NCBI GenBank assembly: GCA_036852015.1
Contig: JAANDG010000053.1
Coordinates: 248,001 to 312,000, forward strand
Source: Pelodera strongyloides
Taxonomy: Eukaryota; Nematoda; Chromadorea; Rhabditida; Rhabditidae
Length of the DNA: 64,000 nucleotides
Reading direction: 5' to 3'
The notes beneath the pieces were generated by a model, which worked only from the letters and a program-made list of their open reading frames with translations, was not told the DNA's origin and searched no databases. Numbering within the stretch: position 1 is the stretch's first letter; the number at the start of each line of letters is the position of its first letter. The translations under genes were made by a program, and so were the position numbers. Shown here in pieces: positions 1-13,288 of the stretch.

Positions 1-95
1 GGCAGCTAACTGATGGTGACATTCGCCATGCACGCTTTAGTCAACCACTTGTACAAGGTTCTGCGCAAAACTCTTTTATTTTCAATACGATTCAG

Positions 96-483
96 ACGCA
101 GTGGAAACGACCAATATTGTTCCGGTTGACCTGAACGCCTTCATAAATTGGAATATGGAAATCATGGAATATTTCTATGCAGAATTGGGTCAGTGTAATA
201 ACGCATAATAAGTCATACGCTTTGAATCCTGTATTGAATCACCCAAAGTGTAAAAGATTTATAAATTGGAATCCCTCAATTTCTAGGAAACACGACACTC
301 TCGCAGCACTATCGCGAACGAAAGTTGCAGCTTCGCCGGTCGATACAAAATGTTTTCTATAGTGAAGAGAAAGGAGCATGGTTCGATTATAATCTCAGAA
401 CTAATAGGTAATTATTTATCCGACGATCTATGATTTCCGCTCGCAGTCATCATTGTGTAATCTTGCATTTTTTCCGGTGAAAA

Positions 484-517
<34 letters not shown>

Positions 518-3008
518 AAAACGGTTTTTTGAAACACATATAGATACCAGCCTTCTTATGCAGCTTTTGCCAAGTAACCTAAATTAGAATAAAAAATAGA
601 GCTAAATTCGAGCAACATAGCATAAATAAATGCGTAAGAATTCAGTTGTCCTAACATTTTTAGAACATGAACATGTACGTGAGTTTATTTGATTATTGTT
701 TTTTTCCATCGGTATGCTCCTTGATCTTGATTCATCAGCTTTTTTTGCAGTATCAATCCTACATACTATGCTTCCGTGGTCGCCCCTCTATTCACCGATT
801 CATTTAATTTACTCGAAGAAAGAAAGGCTGACCGTTTGGTGGATTACCTGAAGGTTAACATAATATAACATCATATAGTGCCGAATAGCTAATTAACATA
901 ATATAACATCATATAGTGCCGAATAGCTTAAAAAATAAAATAAAATACAGTGTCGTCTCGCTGTGCGGTGGGGCCATGTCGGTTGCAAATATACGTGTAA
1001 ACAACAGCGAATATCGTTATCTTGTTATATAAAAGAGTGACTGTAGCGTAATTTGCATACCGATGTGCGTTACGGAAATGCATGTGTTCGGGTATAAAAA
1101 GAGTTTCGCAGCTCAATATCGAAGTATGCATATGCAATTGTTTCCTATTATGTGAATTTCTTATGATAGGTTTGAAGCTTTGTATATAAGTATGCCTATG
1201 GGAAATAATCATATTTGCATGTAAGTCCCCTCAGGCGGAGTGAGCCGACTGGTGCTAAATAATGTGTCAAAAAATATAGACAACTTTTCTAAAAATATTT
1301 TATTTCAGAATAGCAGCGTACTCATCTATCCCGAGGGTGTACCCACGTCTCTCTTGGTGGGTTGCATTCTGTTTGAAGGTAGCCAGCTAAATTTCCCACA
1401 TTTTAAAACTACCGTACAGCCAATTTCAAGCACAGAAGCTACGCAGAGCTCAGTTATTATTAAAAAAATTCACGCTTCAAGAGGGTGCACCTTTATTCAA
1501 GGGTGAAAATACAGATTCAATGTTTGCTTATGACATGTTCCGCAGAGGTCCTGAGAGCAGTAGGCGACGAGTTCCAGATGACAAATTGTTCGACGTCTTC
1601 GGGCTAGGGCCAGGAGGGATCGCCCATGATTCCCTCGCCTGGTGGTGGTTTCAAAGGTGTCACGGGCCGGAATCGAACTCGGGTCGATTGCGTTAGAGAC
1701 CCGAGTTATCCGGCGATGCTGGGTCTAGCCGTCTAGCTTTTGATTTACTTTTTTTTGGATACGACTTTGCAAGATAGTATATCTTAGAATTCATCGCAAC
1801 AGTGGGATTTTCCCAATGGATGGGGAAATTTGAATCATTTGATGGCAGAGGGATTGAGAAAATCCAGGAGTCCTACAGCACAGAAACTGGTATTCTAATT
1901 TCTTTATATATGTTGTTTTATCACTTTTTTTCTCCCAAAGGGAAATTTAATATATCAAAAAAAATTCTGAAAATTTCTGAAAAAAAAAAACTGTATCATT
2001 ATTATTATTTAGGGATTCAAAATCGCTCAGGATTGGGTGCGGGGCAACATGAGGGTTTGGACCAAAACGAAACACATGTGGGAAAAGGTTAGCACAAAAT
2101 ACATACTTTTTTTGTACCGACGACTCAAATTGTTTGTCGCGTTCGTTCCAAAACAGTAAAGGAAGATGTGGCGGACCGGGCACTTTTCGGCTACTGCGCG
2201 GAGTCTCGATTCGTTTCTTCTTTAATCCAACGGTAAAGCGAAATGAAGGCCAGTTTTCGAAACGCATCATGGACTCCTGTATTTCCATATGTTATGATAC
2301 AAACGAAGCAAATTAGCATAAAAAATCGACCCCAATTTGACCCCTCTTTGCATAAATACATAGGCAGAATGCAGATTTCGCTTTAACTATTTCAACTGAA
2401 CTTTGAACAATTATAGTATGACGTGGCTGGTAATGTACCAGAACCAGGATTTGGAGGACTTTACGATGTGCAGGTGAGATCTGCCTATTTATAAAATTTT
2501 GGGGGGAAAGTAGAATCACGATCAGTCAGCAGCCAGAAGAAAATAACATTATCTCTGTATTCAGGCATGATTCTAAATTCTAATCGCGCAGCTTTGATAC
2601 TTGTTCAAATGACTTCCTATTTATTTTCCTGTACTTATAAAAATAAATTCTGCAGCATGCAACTGTCCTTGATTATGTCATGTGAATATAATAAATAATA
2701 AAATGTTTAAAAGTGTTGGTGAATAGAATGCCGATTCTCTGTAGCAAACTTCTCCAGCGCAAATCGTACGAAACTATGGGAACTAGTAGAAATTTGTTTA
2801 AAGAGTTTCAATACAGGACGGTTTTGGCTGGACGAATGGTGCCGTATTAGATCTATTGGTGACATACTCTGACATCATGACATCTTCGGACACTCCAACA
2901 CCTACACAGACACCCAAAGACACCAAGGGAACCCGGGCCTCGTCACCGATGCTTTTCGCATTTATACTTACGTCTATCTACTTTTTACTTAGCAAAAGCA
3001 ATCGATAA
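96..3008 (+). CDS. Trehalase (GH37), C-terminal part, 5' exons off-window
   Basis: Trehalase splits trehalose into two glucoses; this one is probably surface-bound. Exons: 96-188, 287-407, 751-853, 1309-1356, 1788-1889, 2013-2087, 2417-2473, 2817-3008 (about 262 residues, all phases close). Seen motifs in order: IVPVDLNAF, GAWFDYNLRT, YYASVVAPLF, YPEGVPTSLL, QWDFPNGW (trehalase signature 2), IAQDWV, WEK|YD, GFGWTNGAVLDLL. The Glu of EKYD corresponds, by my count against remembered E. coli TreA, to catalytic base E496; the catalytic Asp (in ESGWDFSSRW of relatives) lies upstream of the window. The usual GGGGEY is GFGGLY here, so a conserved Glu is Leu. The last exon adds a Ser/Thr/Pro linker and a hydrophobic end (MLFAFILTSIYFLL), which suggests a GPI signal or membrane anchor as in animal trehalases. 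Bases 1-95 are read as intron: this frame has stops at 17-19 and 38-40. Confidence 0.93.
536..657. repeat. Family A element, truncated fragment
   Basis: The stretch matches the interior of the family A TTAA element (compare 5602-5784): GAAACACAT, CTTATGCAGCTT, CATAAATAAATGCGTAAGAATTCAGTTGTCC. The outer inverted ends are missing or decayed. It sits in trehalase intron 2, after a poly-T run at 489-516. Confidence 0.6.
855..927. repeat. 38-bp tandem duplication next to a splice donor
   Basis: A unit beginning TTAACATAATATAACATCAT is present twice in tandem (855 and 893, period 38), starting at the second base of trehalase intron 3. The copies look identical, so the duplication is recent. Confidence 0.85.
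1471..1735 (-). repeat. tRNA-derived SINE, fullest copy
   Basis: Read on the minus strand, about 1735-1650 resembles a tRNA, with a B-box-like GAGTTCGATTCC and a T-arm-like stem; the body then runs to a conserved end at TGCACC...GAAGCGTG. The same body without the tRNA head recurs at 53983-54181 and, in the opposite orientation, at 18736-18835. A tRNA-like head, a shared body and headless copies fit a SINE. It lies in trehalase intron 4. Confidence 0.6.
2232..2330. repeat. Family A element, decayed fragment
   Basis: The left end reads TAAAGCGAAATGAAGGCCAG, followed by the family A inner motif GAAACGCATCATGGA and later AAATTAGCATAAAAAATCGA. The right terminus is missing. It lies in trehalase intron 6. 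Confidence 0.5.
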
Positions 3009-3049
3009 AAAAGATCGTTTAGTATTTCAGGTATTTTGCTATTGTGATA

Positions 3050-3055
3050 AATAAA
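3050..3055 (+). terminator. Poly(A) signal AATAAA of the trehalase
   Basis: A perfect AATAAA lies 42 bases after the trehalase stop codon, a normal distance for a short nematode 3' UTR. Confidence 0.6.
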
Positions 3056-5601
3056 ACTATATTGTTTTTACGTCTGACCCTTTAATCATCGCGAGAGCCG
3101 TGCGGAATCTTTTGTGAGCCAAAGCTGATAAATGTAATTTAATAGAGTGATTTGTAAAAACGAGCTCCCGACTGGGATATAGTGTGGCTCTCGTTTTGTA
3201 ATTCAATACAATGGGATATATTGTTAAAATTCCATTTTGTTGAATAGATGGGTGATATGGAGTGCACTAGATCGCGTGCCACAATATAAAGCAATTCATC
3301 TATAATATTGGAATTTTCACAATAACCCGTGCTAGATTTTGTTATGTTTTTGAACTTTTGGGGTCGTCATTAGATTGCTGACTATGTATGGCTCCTTGAT
3401 TTTGAAAAAAAAAATGTTTCAAAACCACATAGCTACCGCTTAAAAAAATGTTTTATTCTTCGAACAAGAAACATTTCCAATCTTTACCTCGCACATTGCC
3501 TGTCCTTTTCGAACTGTGGTCCCATAATACTCCGTGTGACAAACATTGTTTAAGCTGCCGGTAATCGGTTTAACTCCGGGCAAAAGTGCGTTGACAAGGT
3601 GTTTTCATAATGGAATCAACTATTCGAGTTAGCAGAACTCTATGCACTTGCGATCACTCAAATCGTAGAAACTATGCTTATCTTGACTGTTTAACCACGC
3701 ATTCCGATATTAGAACACGGTGTACTTATTATTATTTTTTATATTTTTTATTCTAATAGTCAGCAAGTCACTGGAATACAATTTTTCACCATGTTATCAT
3801 CTTAATTTATGATTAGCTTGTGGGGGACACAGAGAAAAGTTACGTGAGTGAGAGGCGAGTAGTAATACAACATATGCAAAAAGCGTGAAACCTGATATGG
3901 AGATACTCTCCTACACAAAAGCAAAAAAACATTGATATCGCTGAGGCAAGTTACATGTTACACCACAAACTTGTTCAACATATCCATAATAAATAACCGC
4001 GTTTTTCCTAGTTTAATAAATTAGTTAAGCAAAAAAATAAGTGTATTTTACAATTTTAAACTATATGAAGCACAATTCATTTAATAATTCTCACAATTAC
4101 AGAGAGAGAGATCGAGCGAGAGAGTCAGAGACATATAGAGATATAGACGGAGAGGAGACACATAGAGATAGGGAGGATTACACGCTTGCCATTGGTACAC
4201 CTTATATACATTTGCATGAGTATATAAAAGAACCACATATCGCTTTTGTGCTACTGCCTTATTGTATTCACAACGTCGGCACACGCGCAAACTAAATAAG
4301 GTGCGCACGCGGGCTTGTTTCATGAAAAAGAAACTATGTAATCCAACAAAATTCCCTCACTTTAGCGCTCCTGTACACAACTGATCATGAACCACTTACA
4401 CACAATGGACTTTCGACGCTTTACCTTATTTTTCACCGGATAAAATGATTAGTGGGCTGCGGGCCGATTGTTGCAGACTGTTTTCCTTTCCTTTCCTTCT
4501 CATTCTCGATTTCTCTCTCTCTACCTCCCTTCTTGCTTCCATCTCTCTCTCTATGGCCCCCTACCTCACTCCCTGCATCCGCAGTCCTTATCCGGGCAAA
4601 CATCTCGCGTGCGCGCTCCGGAACAACAACAATTCCGCGTCTCCGCTCCCGTGTCCGCGCCCCAGTCCCCAACCGGACCGATTAAACTAAACCCAAACCA
4701 AACCGCTCGCGGCCCTGAATTCCTATTCTTTCTCAAAGAAGAATTATCCCGTCTGATGGGGACTTCTGCCTCATGGAAATTTTTAGAGACGCCTCAGACA
4801 CCGCGGTGATTTTGCGCTCCGTTTGCTTCATTAATTTTGGTGACATTTCAAATTTGAGTATTCAAGAGTGTCTCGTCACGGTATGAATATTTGCTGATAA
4901 TGCAATCTGTAGTTTTACTTTTTGTTCTGGAGTTTGCCAATTTTGACAAAATTGAAATGCTAGATTTGTTTCATCACCCTTAAATTACAAAATTGCCCAA
5001 AATCATATTGGGTACAAGTTTTTTTTCTCCGTTTGGCTCCTGTGGAGCCTACTTCCGTTTATTTTGTGTTGTGTTCTGCGTGTTCGTTTATATTTCTTGC
5101 AAGTGGTCTCAACTTTTCGAACTGAAAAGACGAATCAACGCACATTCTTAATACATTAAAACTTCTAACGTTCGGATATATTCAGGTAAAATGTATACCA
5201 TATAACTTGGTCCTTTCTTTAACTTTCGCAATACTTGTATCATATTTAACTACAACCACAAATAAGAGTACTAATTACTAATAACATGAACCGCACTTGA
5301 ATCAAACCACATAAACTGTGTAGAAGGTAAATAAGTCACTAAATGTCATAAACCGTGTAGAAGTCGAAAGTCCATTTATTTTATGAATTCTTCTGTCCAT
5401 TCTGATATTGCGTGCTGATTGATACGTAAGAATTTGCAAAAAAAGATATGTTATTATTTATTTATATATTTCTTCTCGAGAACGCGTTCGCAACATTGCA
5501 CATTCTCTTTTGTGGATATCCTATATGTTTTATCCTGCATTATGTAGCACCGTTGACTTCATCGTTCAGTATTCTTCTTCTCTATTTCCCTTTGGTCATA
5601 C
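3056..5601. other. Non-coding: AT-rich with one GC-richer patch
   Basis: I see no exon chain on either strand. A GA-rich simple stretch lies at 4100-4170. Between 4440 and 4810 there is a CT-rich then GC-rich patch with CpGs; it could be a promoter or 5' UTR, but no coding exon joins to it. Confidence 0.5.
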
Positions 5602-5784
5602 GTTAAAGCGAAATACCGACCGGTTTTTGTAACGCATCGTGAACAATCGAATTCTTACGTATTTATGCTAATTTTCTAGAATTTCGCTCGATTTTTTATT
5701 CTAATTTATGCTCATTTGCATGAGCTGCAGAAGAATGCTGTTGTAATTGATGTGTTTCAAAAACCGGCCGGTATTTCGCTTTAA
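5602..5784. repeat. Family A inverted-repeat element (TTAA-flanked)
   Basis: An intact 183-bp copy. It begins TTAAAGCGAAATACCGACCG and ends with the inverted form CGGCCGGTATTTCGCTTTAA. The terminal inverted repeat is about 36 bases, reaching the GAAACGCATCG-like motif. TTAA at both ends fits a TTAA target-site duplication (piggyBac-like), though the element has no coding capacity. Confidence 0.85.
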
Positions 5785-5806
5785 CTCTTAGAAGAAAAAG
5801 AAGTGC

Positions 5807-5991
5807 ATGAAACTTCTCGGAATCTTCCTTCTAATTGCAAACATAAACAACTCAAGAGTTCTCATTCTCACGCCTAATCGTGTGCAATTTTTCATTACAA
5901 CACGATTCACAGAGAAAGAAACATTTCAAATAATTGATCTCAACGGCATAGTAAAAGCTCCAAGTGGCAGTCTATTTTTGAAGATTTCATT
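5807..5991 (+). CDS. Possible first exon of a secreted protein, weak
   Basis: From ATG 5807 a 61-codon frame begins MKLLGIFLLIANINNS, a good signal-peptide shape, followed by RVLILTPNRVQFF. A donor-like GTAAGA starts at 5992, just before the frame's stop. The opening faintly recalls secreted thioester or alpha-2-macroglobulin-like proteins, but I found no motif that proves it. An open stretch after a TTTCTAG acceptor at about 6379 could follow but ends at about 6500. It may be a gene fragment or chance. Confidence 0.25.
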
Positions 5992-6764
5992 GTAAGAATC
6001 TACAGTTATAACTTTATAACCTTGGTTCAGTTGAAACACAATAATCCCATATTATATACATATGTAGACATAATACATAATCCCTCCGCACTGTAGTTTC
6101 TATGTACAAAAGCTACGTAAAGCATACTCTTACCCTTACTACTTACATAACTTACTAGTATCATAGATAAAGTAAAATAATTTGGCTTTAAAATTTATCC
6201 CCTAAGCCCTTAGAGTCTTTGTCCATGACATATTATAAATGCTTCTTTGGATATAATTGCTTGTTTTCACTCTCGTCTTGATTGCACAGCAAATAAGCCC
6301 CGTATCATAAACATCCTTCGAAGCATTTTTGTGTGTTTGTTTGTTCTTTTTGAATAGCGCCAAGATTTATTTTCTAGGAAAACAAGAGTTAGAAGCCAGA
6401 ATAAACAGGGCAAGAACGCCCAATTAACTAGAATAATTACGAAGAAGTTGTGTATTCTATTAGATGCCCTCGTGATGAGGCCTCTACAATTTGTCAGCTA
6501 AACTCAACATGTCTTGGTCTTGGTTCCTTATTGTTAGAAGCAACAAAAAAATTTCAAGAATTTTAATCAAGAAAAAAGGTAACAGCCAAGTCCCATAGCT
6601 AAGAAGAGGACTACAGTAGCTAGTTGGTAGATCTCTCGGGTCGATAACTCTGCGAGTTCTTAGGATTTTCAAAAACGGGTCTGACAGTAATATTTCTGAA
6701 TTCTTTTCCTTGCTGCACCTTTTAATTCATATGATGTCTCGTTCGTATCATCTAGTGGTTTAAC

Positions 6765-6935
6765 TATAAAGCGAAATAGCGGCCGGTTTTTGAAATACAC
6801 CATCATTCTTATTCAGCTTATGCAAATGAACATAAATTAGAATATAAATCGAGCTAAATTCTAGTAATTAGCATAAATACGTAAGAATTCAGTTGTCCAC
6901 GATGCGTTTCAAAGACCGGCCGGTATTTCGCTTTA
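6765..6935. repeat. Family A inverted-repeat element
   Basis: The copy begins TATAAAGCGAAATAGCGGCC and ends CGGCCGGTATTTCGCTTTAA. Its left end has TATA in place of TTAA. The interior matches the copy at 5602-5784 in inverted orientation. Confidence 0.8.
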
Positions 6936-8415
6936 ACTTCACTTCCGATAACATTAAAATTCCCAGTCTGAAACTCAAATTTTCCCAAAAGTTTTCCTCA
7001 AAGCCACATTCCTCTCACACACTCACCAGCTGTTTCCACGCAATATAAGAGAAACTTTTCTTTTCGTTTTTTTTTCGCTTCACAGGAAATGATATTTTTT
7101 GCCCGAGACGCCAAGGCGTGACAAACGATAATGTTAAATGAGAGAGTTTCCGCTATTTCATCTTTGGAAACATATTTTGTGGGTGTAAATTAGGTTTTCT
7201 TTCCGTTTATAACCTTTTTTTAGAGTCTATCATATTTTTGTGGGTATGACTTTGTAGTTCACAGCGTAGCAGCTATCCGGAAGCAGAAGCTGAGTTTCGT
7301 TTTTTTGATTGAGAGCAATCCGACAATATTTTCCCATTCGTAGCCTTCAGTTATGATCTCCTGTATATTGTTGTACTTCTTTTTTGTTCGCTTTTTATGT
7401 CTTTGTGTATTTTATCGACAAACTGTGCGTGTACATTTTTGTGTGCGTAATAAATATTATATTATTATATTATATTAATTACAAGATGGTATTAAAAAAA
7501 TATTAGTCCATGCGACTGAATAGATTGCTGTAAGAAGTATTTTAGTTGATTGCCCGCCTAAATTGTGAATTAACTAAATGAAAGATAAGCGTTCCTTCTG
7601 AAGAACAAACAAAACAACTTTGGCAGAGTTGAGTGCTAGTGGACCTGCTTGGGCCTGACCCGTCGATTTCAGCGTGTAATTTTCTTATATACTTTAGCCT
7701 AATTTTTATCGAACAATTCGTATGTACGCAAGTGTCTAAGAATGTAGTGTGGTCCGCAATTTCTCAAAAGTGCAAATTGTCACAAAAAAATAGGATAAAA
7801 AAGAAAGAAAAGGCACATAAATCTTGAGCCTTGTTTACAACGGTGGTCTGCGAACGTAGTCCCTAGATTTATGGCCATTCTTTGTTTTATGTTTCCTTTG
7901 ACATGCGGATATACTTCTCGAAAATCTCTTTTGCTGTAGACACAAAGAAAATAATAAAATAAGTCTATAAAATTGTAAATTTATAAAGTAAAATTCAGTT
8001 TACTAAAGCGATCTACTACCGCTTTTGAAACGTATGTTGATCGCCCCAATTCGAGGGACACTTATAAATTTACCCTATCTGCAAAAGCATAGGCGTAAGT
8101 TAAACCCCCGCCCTCTCAGTTAAGGATATGGATTCCATGTGCCCATGTTTGTGTGTTGATTCGCACACAAGGCACTTGAGCACAAAACAAGGGATCGTAT
8201 CCACTCCAGTCATGCTCTCATTTGCTTGCTTCTTGTCTACATATAGACTTTTATCCACGCGGAGATCTATTTTTGGGGAAGGATGAATGAAGGAATCAGA
8301 GTTTCCGCATAGCCAGCCAGGAAGCTACAGCTTTGTTAATTCAAACTTGTAAATCGAGACTCTTGTCAAATTTGAGATTGTTTTGGAACTGGGGATGCTT
8401 GACAGAAACAGAAAC

Positions 8416-8454
<39 letters not shown>

Positions 8455-11057
8455 AAGAGAGAGCAACAGATCATCACTAGTATAGCCATACAAATTATGA
8501 GGTTTCACTAGGGCACGCCATCTGTAGGTTGTAGCTGTAGAACTCAAGCTCCAATGCTACGTGATTTTGAGAAATGTCACATTTTTTAGTGAGATTTTAT
8601 CATTTCATGTGAAGATTCTTGTTGATGATCACAAGGTTTCGATAGTTTTTTTTCACTCATATTAGTTTCCGTGGTTTGATGATGTTAGACTTGCATAGTT
8701 CGCTGAATGCTTCGATTGTATGCCGCCATCTCTCTGCTTACTCTATGAAAGCATTTTTGATATCAGTTTAGATTTTGCAAAACCGAACAAATTAGCACTC
8801 ATCGTTTCCAATCAGTTTTATTTTCAATGCAGTTCTCGTGAAGTATATTCTTTTCCCTACTTCTCTCTCCCTCTCTCTCACTCGCTATCTGTCTCTTTTT
8901 CTTTTTATCCCTCCCCCTTTCTCGCTCTCTGTCTGTCTCTTTTCTCTTTCTACCTCCCTCTTTCTCTCTTTTCTCTCTCCCTTTCAACTTACTCTCGCTG
9001 GCTAGCTCTCCCATTCCCAGGTCGAGTTGCAGATCATATCCTGCAAGTTCATTACCAAAAAAACCCTCACAGTTACATGATAAAAGTTGATATTTCCGTT
9101 TTGGTTTCGTGACAAATTGATGCAATAATTTCTCCAAAATGATCTGGTGATTGATAGTAGCATGATAGTATCATTTGTGCATTTGCTTTCAAAGTCTTCG
9201 ACTAGGAAGTTGCACTCCTGCAACTCCTGCTATACTTTACATTAGTAATTGTCATTTTTATTTAAATAAGGCATCTTCAGCCAATCAGATGGGGTTGGCG
9301 TGTACTATTCCAAGCCTCACAAGTTTTCAGATAATTTGTAGAGGAGTTTTTTATATTTAATAACTTAAGAACAATAATTTTACGTTAGGTTGCAATTAAG
9401 CTGAAACGGCGTAACTTTGGTCGTATAACTAAAGTATAATGCATGGAACGGTGTGTGAAAGATTGCATAATGGTCAAGCAAGGACCAAGGTGTAACCCGG
9501 ACGACAAAGCGCAATTGCGTAATAATGTATGTACTACGACAATTAGTTAGGAATATTACGATTCGCAAATGGGTCCTCATTGCCAGCTCATAAGTCTATG
9601 AAGCTTCTTTCCAATCTAACACTTTAAAAGACTAATATATTAATATTTTTTTATTTTTTATGTATTTTTTATGGGAATGAACATTTTGCTTGGACCGCAA
9701 ATATGTTTTCTAGGGAAAAAAGGCTTCTTCATTTTATTTTTCGCTTATTTTGCTGTTCTTTCTTGATGTGCCAGTGGGCAATCAAACAACCGCGGTTTTC
9801 TCTCTCACAATTGACTTTTGAAACGCATTCGCGGAAAATTTTTTTTGTATTTTTTTTAGACAACCTTTGACAAATGTAACTTAATTCGCTTCATTTTGGA
9901 ACATGCTCTAAAATTCACTTATCTTAGTACATCAGAAAACAGTGAACAATAGATTCACAGTTAACCCTAATACTAATTTACTATTTACATTATGTAATGT
10001 ACCATTTATTTAAAAATAAAATTAGCAGTCCATACCATACTGTAGGTCGGCTATAAACTGGGTATATAACTGGCTAACATTTATGTTGAAATGTCCTCTA
10101 GTTCAATTGAAATTTGTGCAAAATTTGTAATGAAACACTTGAGCGTAATGCGCGGCGACCTAGTTTTCTGCCCACTTGTGAGGACATATTAAATAGTGTA
10201 AGAAGTATGGAATCTAGTTCAATTACTAAGTTTATATAGGATATGTCTCTGCGCGTTCAAGATCTTATGAAGGAAAAAGTAAGTTACATGTAGAAAATGT
10301 ACGCAAACACCTAAAATTGTAATGAAACACTTCTCCGTAGTCGGCCACGACCTAGTGAGTAGTATTTTACTTTAAATTCATGTTCTAGGTATGCACTTTT
10401 TGTAAACTACATCTTTTTGAACTGTTTACGTAGTTTTCCATAAAATGAATGCGCTTCAAAAATCTGTGAACCCCATAAATACAGCAACTATTTCCAGAGT
10501 ACTCTTTTCTTATACTTTCTTTTCGATAAATTCCAGAAAAAAAGAATTCAAGACATCGGCGATGAACTTAAAAGATAGGTGTTTTATGTGGGCTGGAAAA
10601 GGTTGAGTTCTTTCTTTTTGTTCTGCTGATATTTCTTTGCACACTTACCGAAGATCTTTATTCATGATTAAAATGAGCTCATTTGCAACTACATTTCGAA
10701 TCCTACTTTCTAAATTTAGCATTTATAAATGGGTTTTATTTATTTTATTAAGCAAAGTGTGCATCAGAATGAAATGATGAAAATAAGGTAGCATATAACT
10801 CGTCGTGTTGTCGTTGATTAGCAAACAGTTAATTTGATAATTTGATAAAAAAACAAGGGAAATCGCGTAATGGCCGTCATGTATAGGTAATGGCGTCAGG
10901 CATTGCAAGTTTTGCAAATATTTGCCGCGATCGTATGATATGTGGGCGATATGATATTGTTACCTCAAAAAATGGCAAGCAACTAGCTAGCCTTGCACGA
11001 TATTTAATTTTCACTAAATTACTTGGAAAATCCATAAAAACTGAGTGTGAAGGCAAA
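6936..11057. other. Non-coding: AT-rich with microsatellites
   Basis: I find no supported gene. A (GA)n tract lies at 8419-8450 and a CT-rich tract at 8860-8990. Frames reading Arg-Glu or Ser-Leu strings here come from these tracts. Confidence 0.5.
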
Positions 11058-11122
11058 AAGGTGTCCAAGTGGCTAACGCTCTGGGACTGAACTCTAAATA
11101 AGGTCAGTTCGATCCGCACAAA
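11058..11122 (+). repeat. tRNA-like module, probable SINE head
   Basis: The stretch has an A-box-like AAGTGGCTAACGCTCTGG and a B-box AGTTCGATCC at tRNA-like spacing. I cannot pair an acceptor stem, so a working tRNA gene is unlikely; a short oligo-T run follows. Confidence 0.4.
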
Positions 11123-11447
11123 CGGAGTCCTTTTTTTTTAAATTCTGTAATATCGCACAACAATTACATCAGACGGATTTACTACGACTGTGCTATGAAT
11201 TGGCCGTGTCTTGTAACATAGGTTCATACTTATTGTATCACACATAGTCACATACTGTCATGTTCTTTATCTCACACATGGTCACATATCAGATACACAA
11301 TATGTGCTCACACGATCAGTAGTCCATTGCAAATAGCGATTTCAGACAAGCCTAAAAACCAGTTTTTGATGCGATTTCTTTTACACGCTTTTGTGCTTTT
11401 CCCGTGATGAAGGCGAGCGAACGGTAGCAATCTTACCCTTCTTTTTT

Positions 11448-11494
<47 letters not shown>

Positions 11495-11616
11495 TTCTCT
11501 TATTCTATGGCTCTCTTTCTTTATAGTTTGTATGTCTCCCTCTATGGGGCCTATATTCTTCTCTCTTTCTCTCTTTCCTTCATTTTGTTCTGTTACTGTA
11601 TTTCTAGCTCCATGGA

Positions 11617-11651
<35 letters not shown>

Positions 11652-12596
11652 ATCAAAATCGTCAAGTGTTTCAGATAATGCGAACGATCACGTGTGATTT
11701 AGATCATTCAATGTTTATTCTCACTCAAAATGCATTTTCTAATTAGAAAGCAGTGCTTTAATCTTTTTGAGAGTCTAGTAAACATTTAATGTGTAATAGA
11801 CTCTTACCATTTGTTGGGAAGATTGTCAAGGTTTTGAATTTGTTGGTGTTACAATTGACATTAGACCGACTACGATGGTACCTCATGATTTTCAAAGTAA
11901 TAAAATGCACAACCCCCCCCCCCCTTCGTATGTTTTCCTTCATCAGCTATAACACTAGAATACCTTTTTAACTAGTGACAAACGATGACCCCAGTACATA
12001 TCACAATAAAGAGGAACGAAACAAGTTTTCTCGTCAAACTATATAGTGTTTTACACTTGGTGACCCCAGCCCTTTACGTAGGTACTAGAAAACATAACAA
12101 TGCAACAAAATGCTCGATAAGTTATAAGCGGGCGGCACTCAGGGCTCTTTGTTATTATGGAATGTGTAGCGCCATCACAATTTATGTGAATTTATGATGC
12201 TTTACAAGTTCTTTACACGCTATAAAAGTGTATTTATCATATGATTTTTTAATATTATTTTCTTTTAATTGTATAAGACAACCTACTATGTATGTTCCAG
12301 GTTTCTTTCTGTTTATATTCAACCTATAAAGACGTTTATTGTTCGTTTATTTGTTTATTCATTGATCTTCGAACCAAGAAAAAAGCAGACCTTTTGAAAA
12401 TTTTAAATTTGAACTTTATTTGATCATACTGAACACAAATATAGTCTCATTTCACGTGTAATAGTGGAATGTAAAGTTCAGCAGACGATAAATAAAAATT
12501 TCTACACGTAATTTGAATTTAATATTCGGGGAGACTTTTGAAAACAATAATGTCCTTTTTCCAGGAAGCAGTCCTTCTCCTTCATAGTATAGTAAG
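11123..12596. other. Non-coding: CT microsatellites and AT-rich sequence
   Basis: Long (CT)n runs lie at 11453-11500 and 11620-11649, and a poly-C run at about 11914-11924. No exon structure is visible on either strand. Confidence 0.5.
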
Positions 12597-12712
12597 TGTT
12601 TGCGAAACGAATGCTGCACAAGTTCATTTTCAGGTATTATATGCAAATTTCCTAAACACAATTTGCACAAATGCATGACAAGGAAGTTGCCCAGCATATC
12701 ATACCGCTTTAA
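12597..12712. repeat. Family B element with intact right end
   Basis: The right end reads CATATCATACCGCTTTAA, the inverted form of the family B start TTAAAGCGGTATRACA. The inner motifs GCGAAACGAATG and TATTATATGCAAAT are shared with other family B copies. The left terminus is not clear. Confidence 0.6.
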
Positions 12713-13288
12713 TATTCCTGCAATTCTGTCCTTTCTATATCATTTTTTTTCTGCAAAAAAACCCTCCGCGTACATAAATTGCCCCAATTTCCTGACTTGT
12801 GGTTTTGCTTGAAGGAATTTTTTATATGATTTTTCATGTTCTCTTCGTTTCTTCTTTTTTGATGTATTCATATATCTTAGAAATTTTTGCTCAAGGCTTA
12901 CCCTTTTTGATTATTTGGGATTAGATGTTAATGCCCGCCTAACCTAAGGGCCTGACAATAAGCCTAAAGAAAACATGACATATGTTAAAAATAAGCACGA
13001 CTTCCATTTTTGGATCAATGGAATTATTTCTTTATATGTTATTTACATAATTCTTCAAAGAAAAAAAGCTTTGCTTGAATTAGCACAAAATTTTTACGAA
13101 AATCCTCGCTGAATAGGACATTTAGATCGTCGGATATTTTCTATGCTTTGTCATGTTATGAAATGGAATATGTGTATGGATTACAGAGATTGGTACAATA
13201 AACGAATATATAGATTAGTAAGTATAGTGCTCTTTTTACTTTCAATCGGCATCTGTAAATATCTGTAGTTTTTGGGGAAATGTTCTAT

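Noticed and set aside
1240..1506. An 88-codon frame beginning MSRLVLNNVSK
   Set aside because: It contains the real 16-codon trehalase exon (1309-1356) but also reads through the acceptor and donor into intron; only the exon is supported.
8998..9047. Minus-strand 48-base exon candidate (YDLQLDLGMGELASE) with GTAAGT donor
   Set aside because: No upstream or downstream exon could be joined, and the following minus-strand sequence is purine-rich, unlike introns here.
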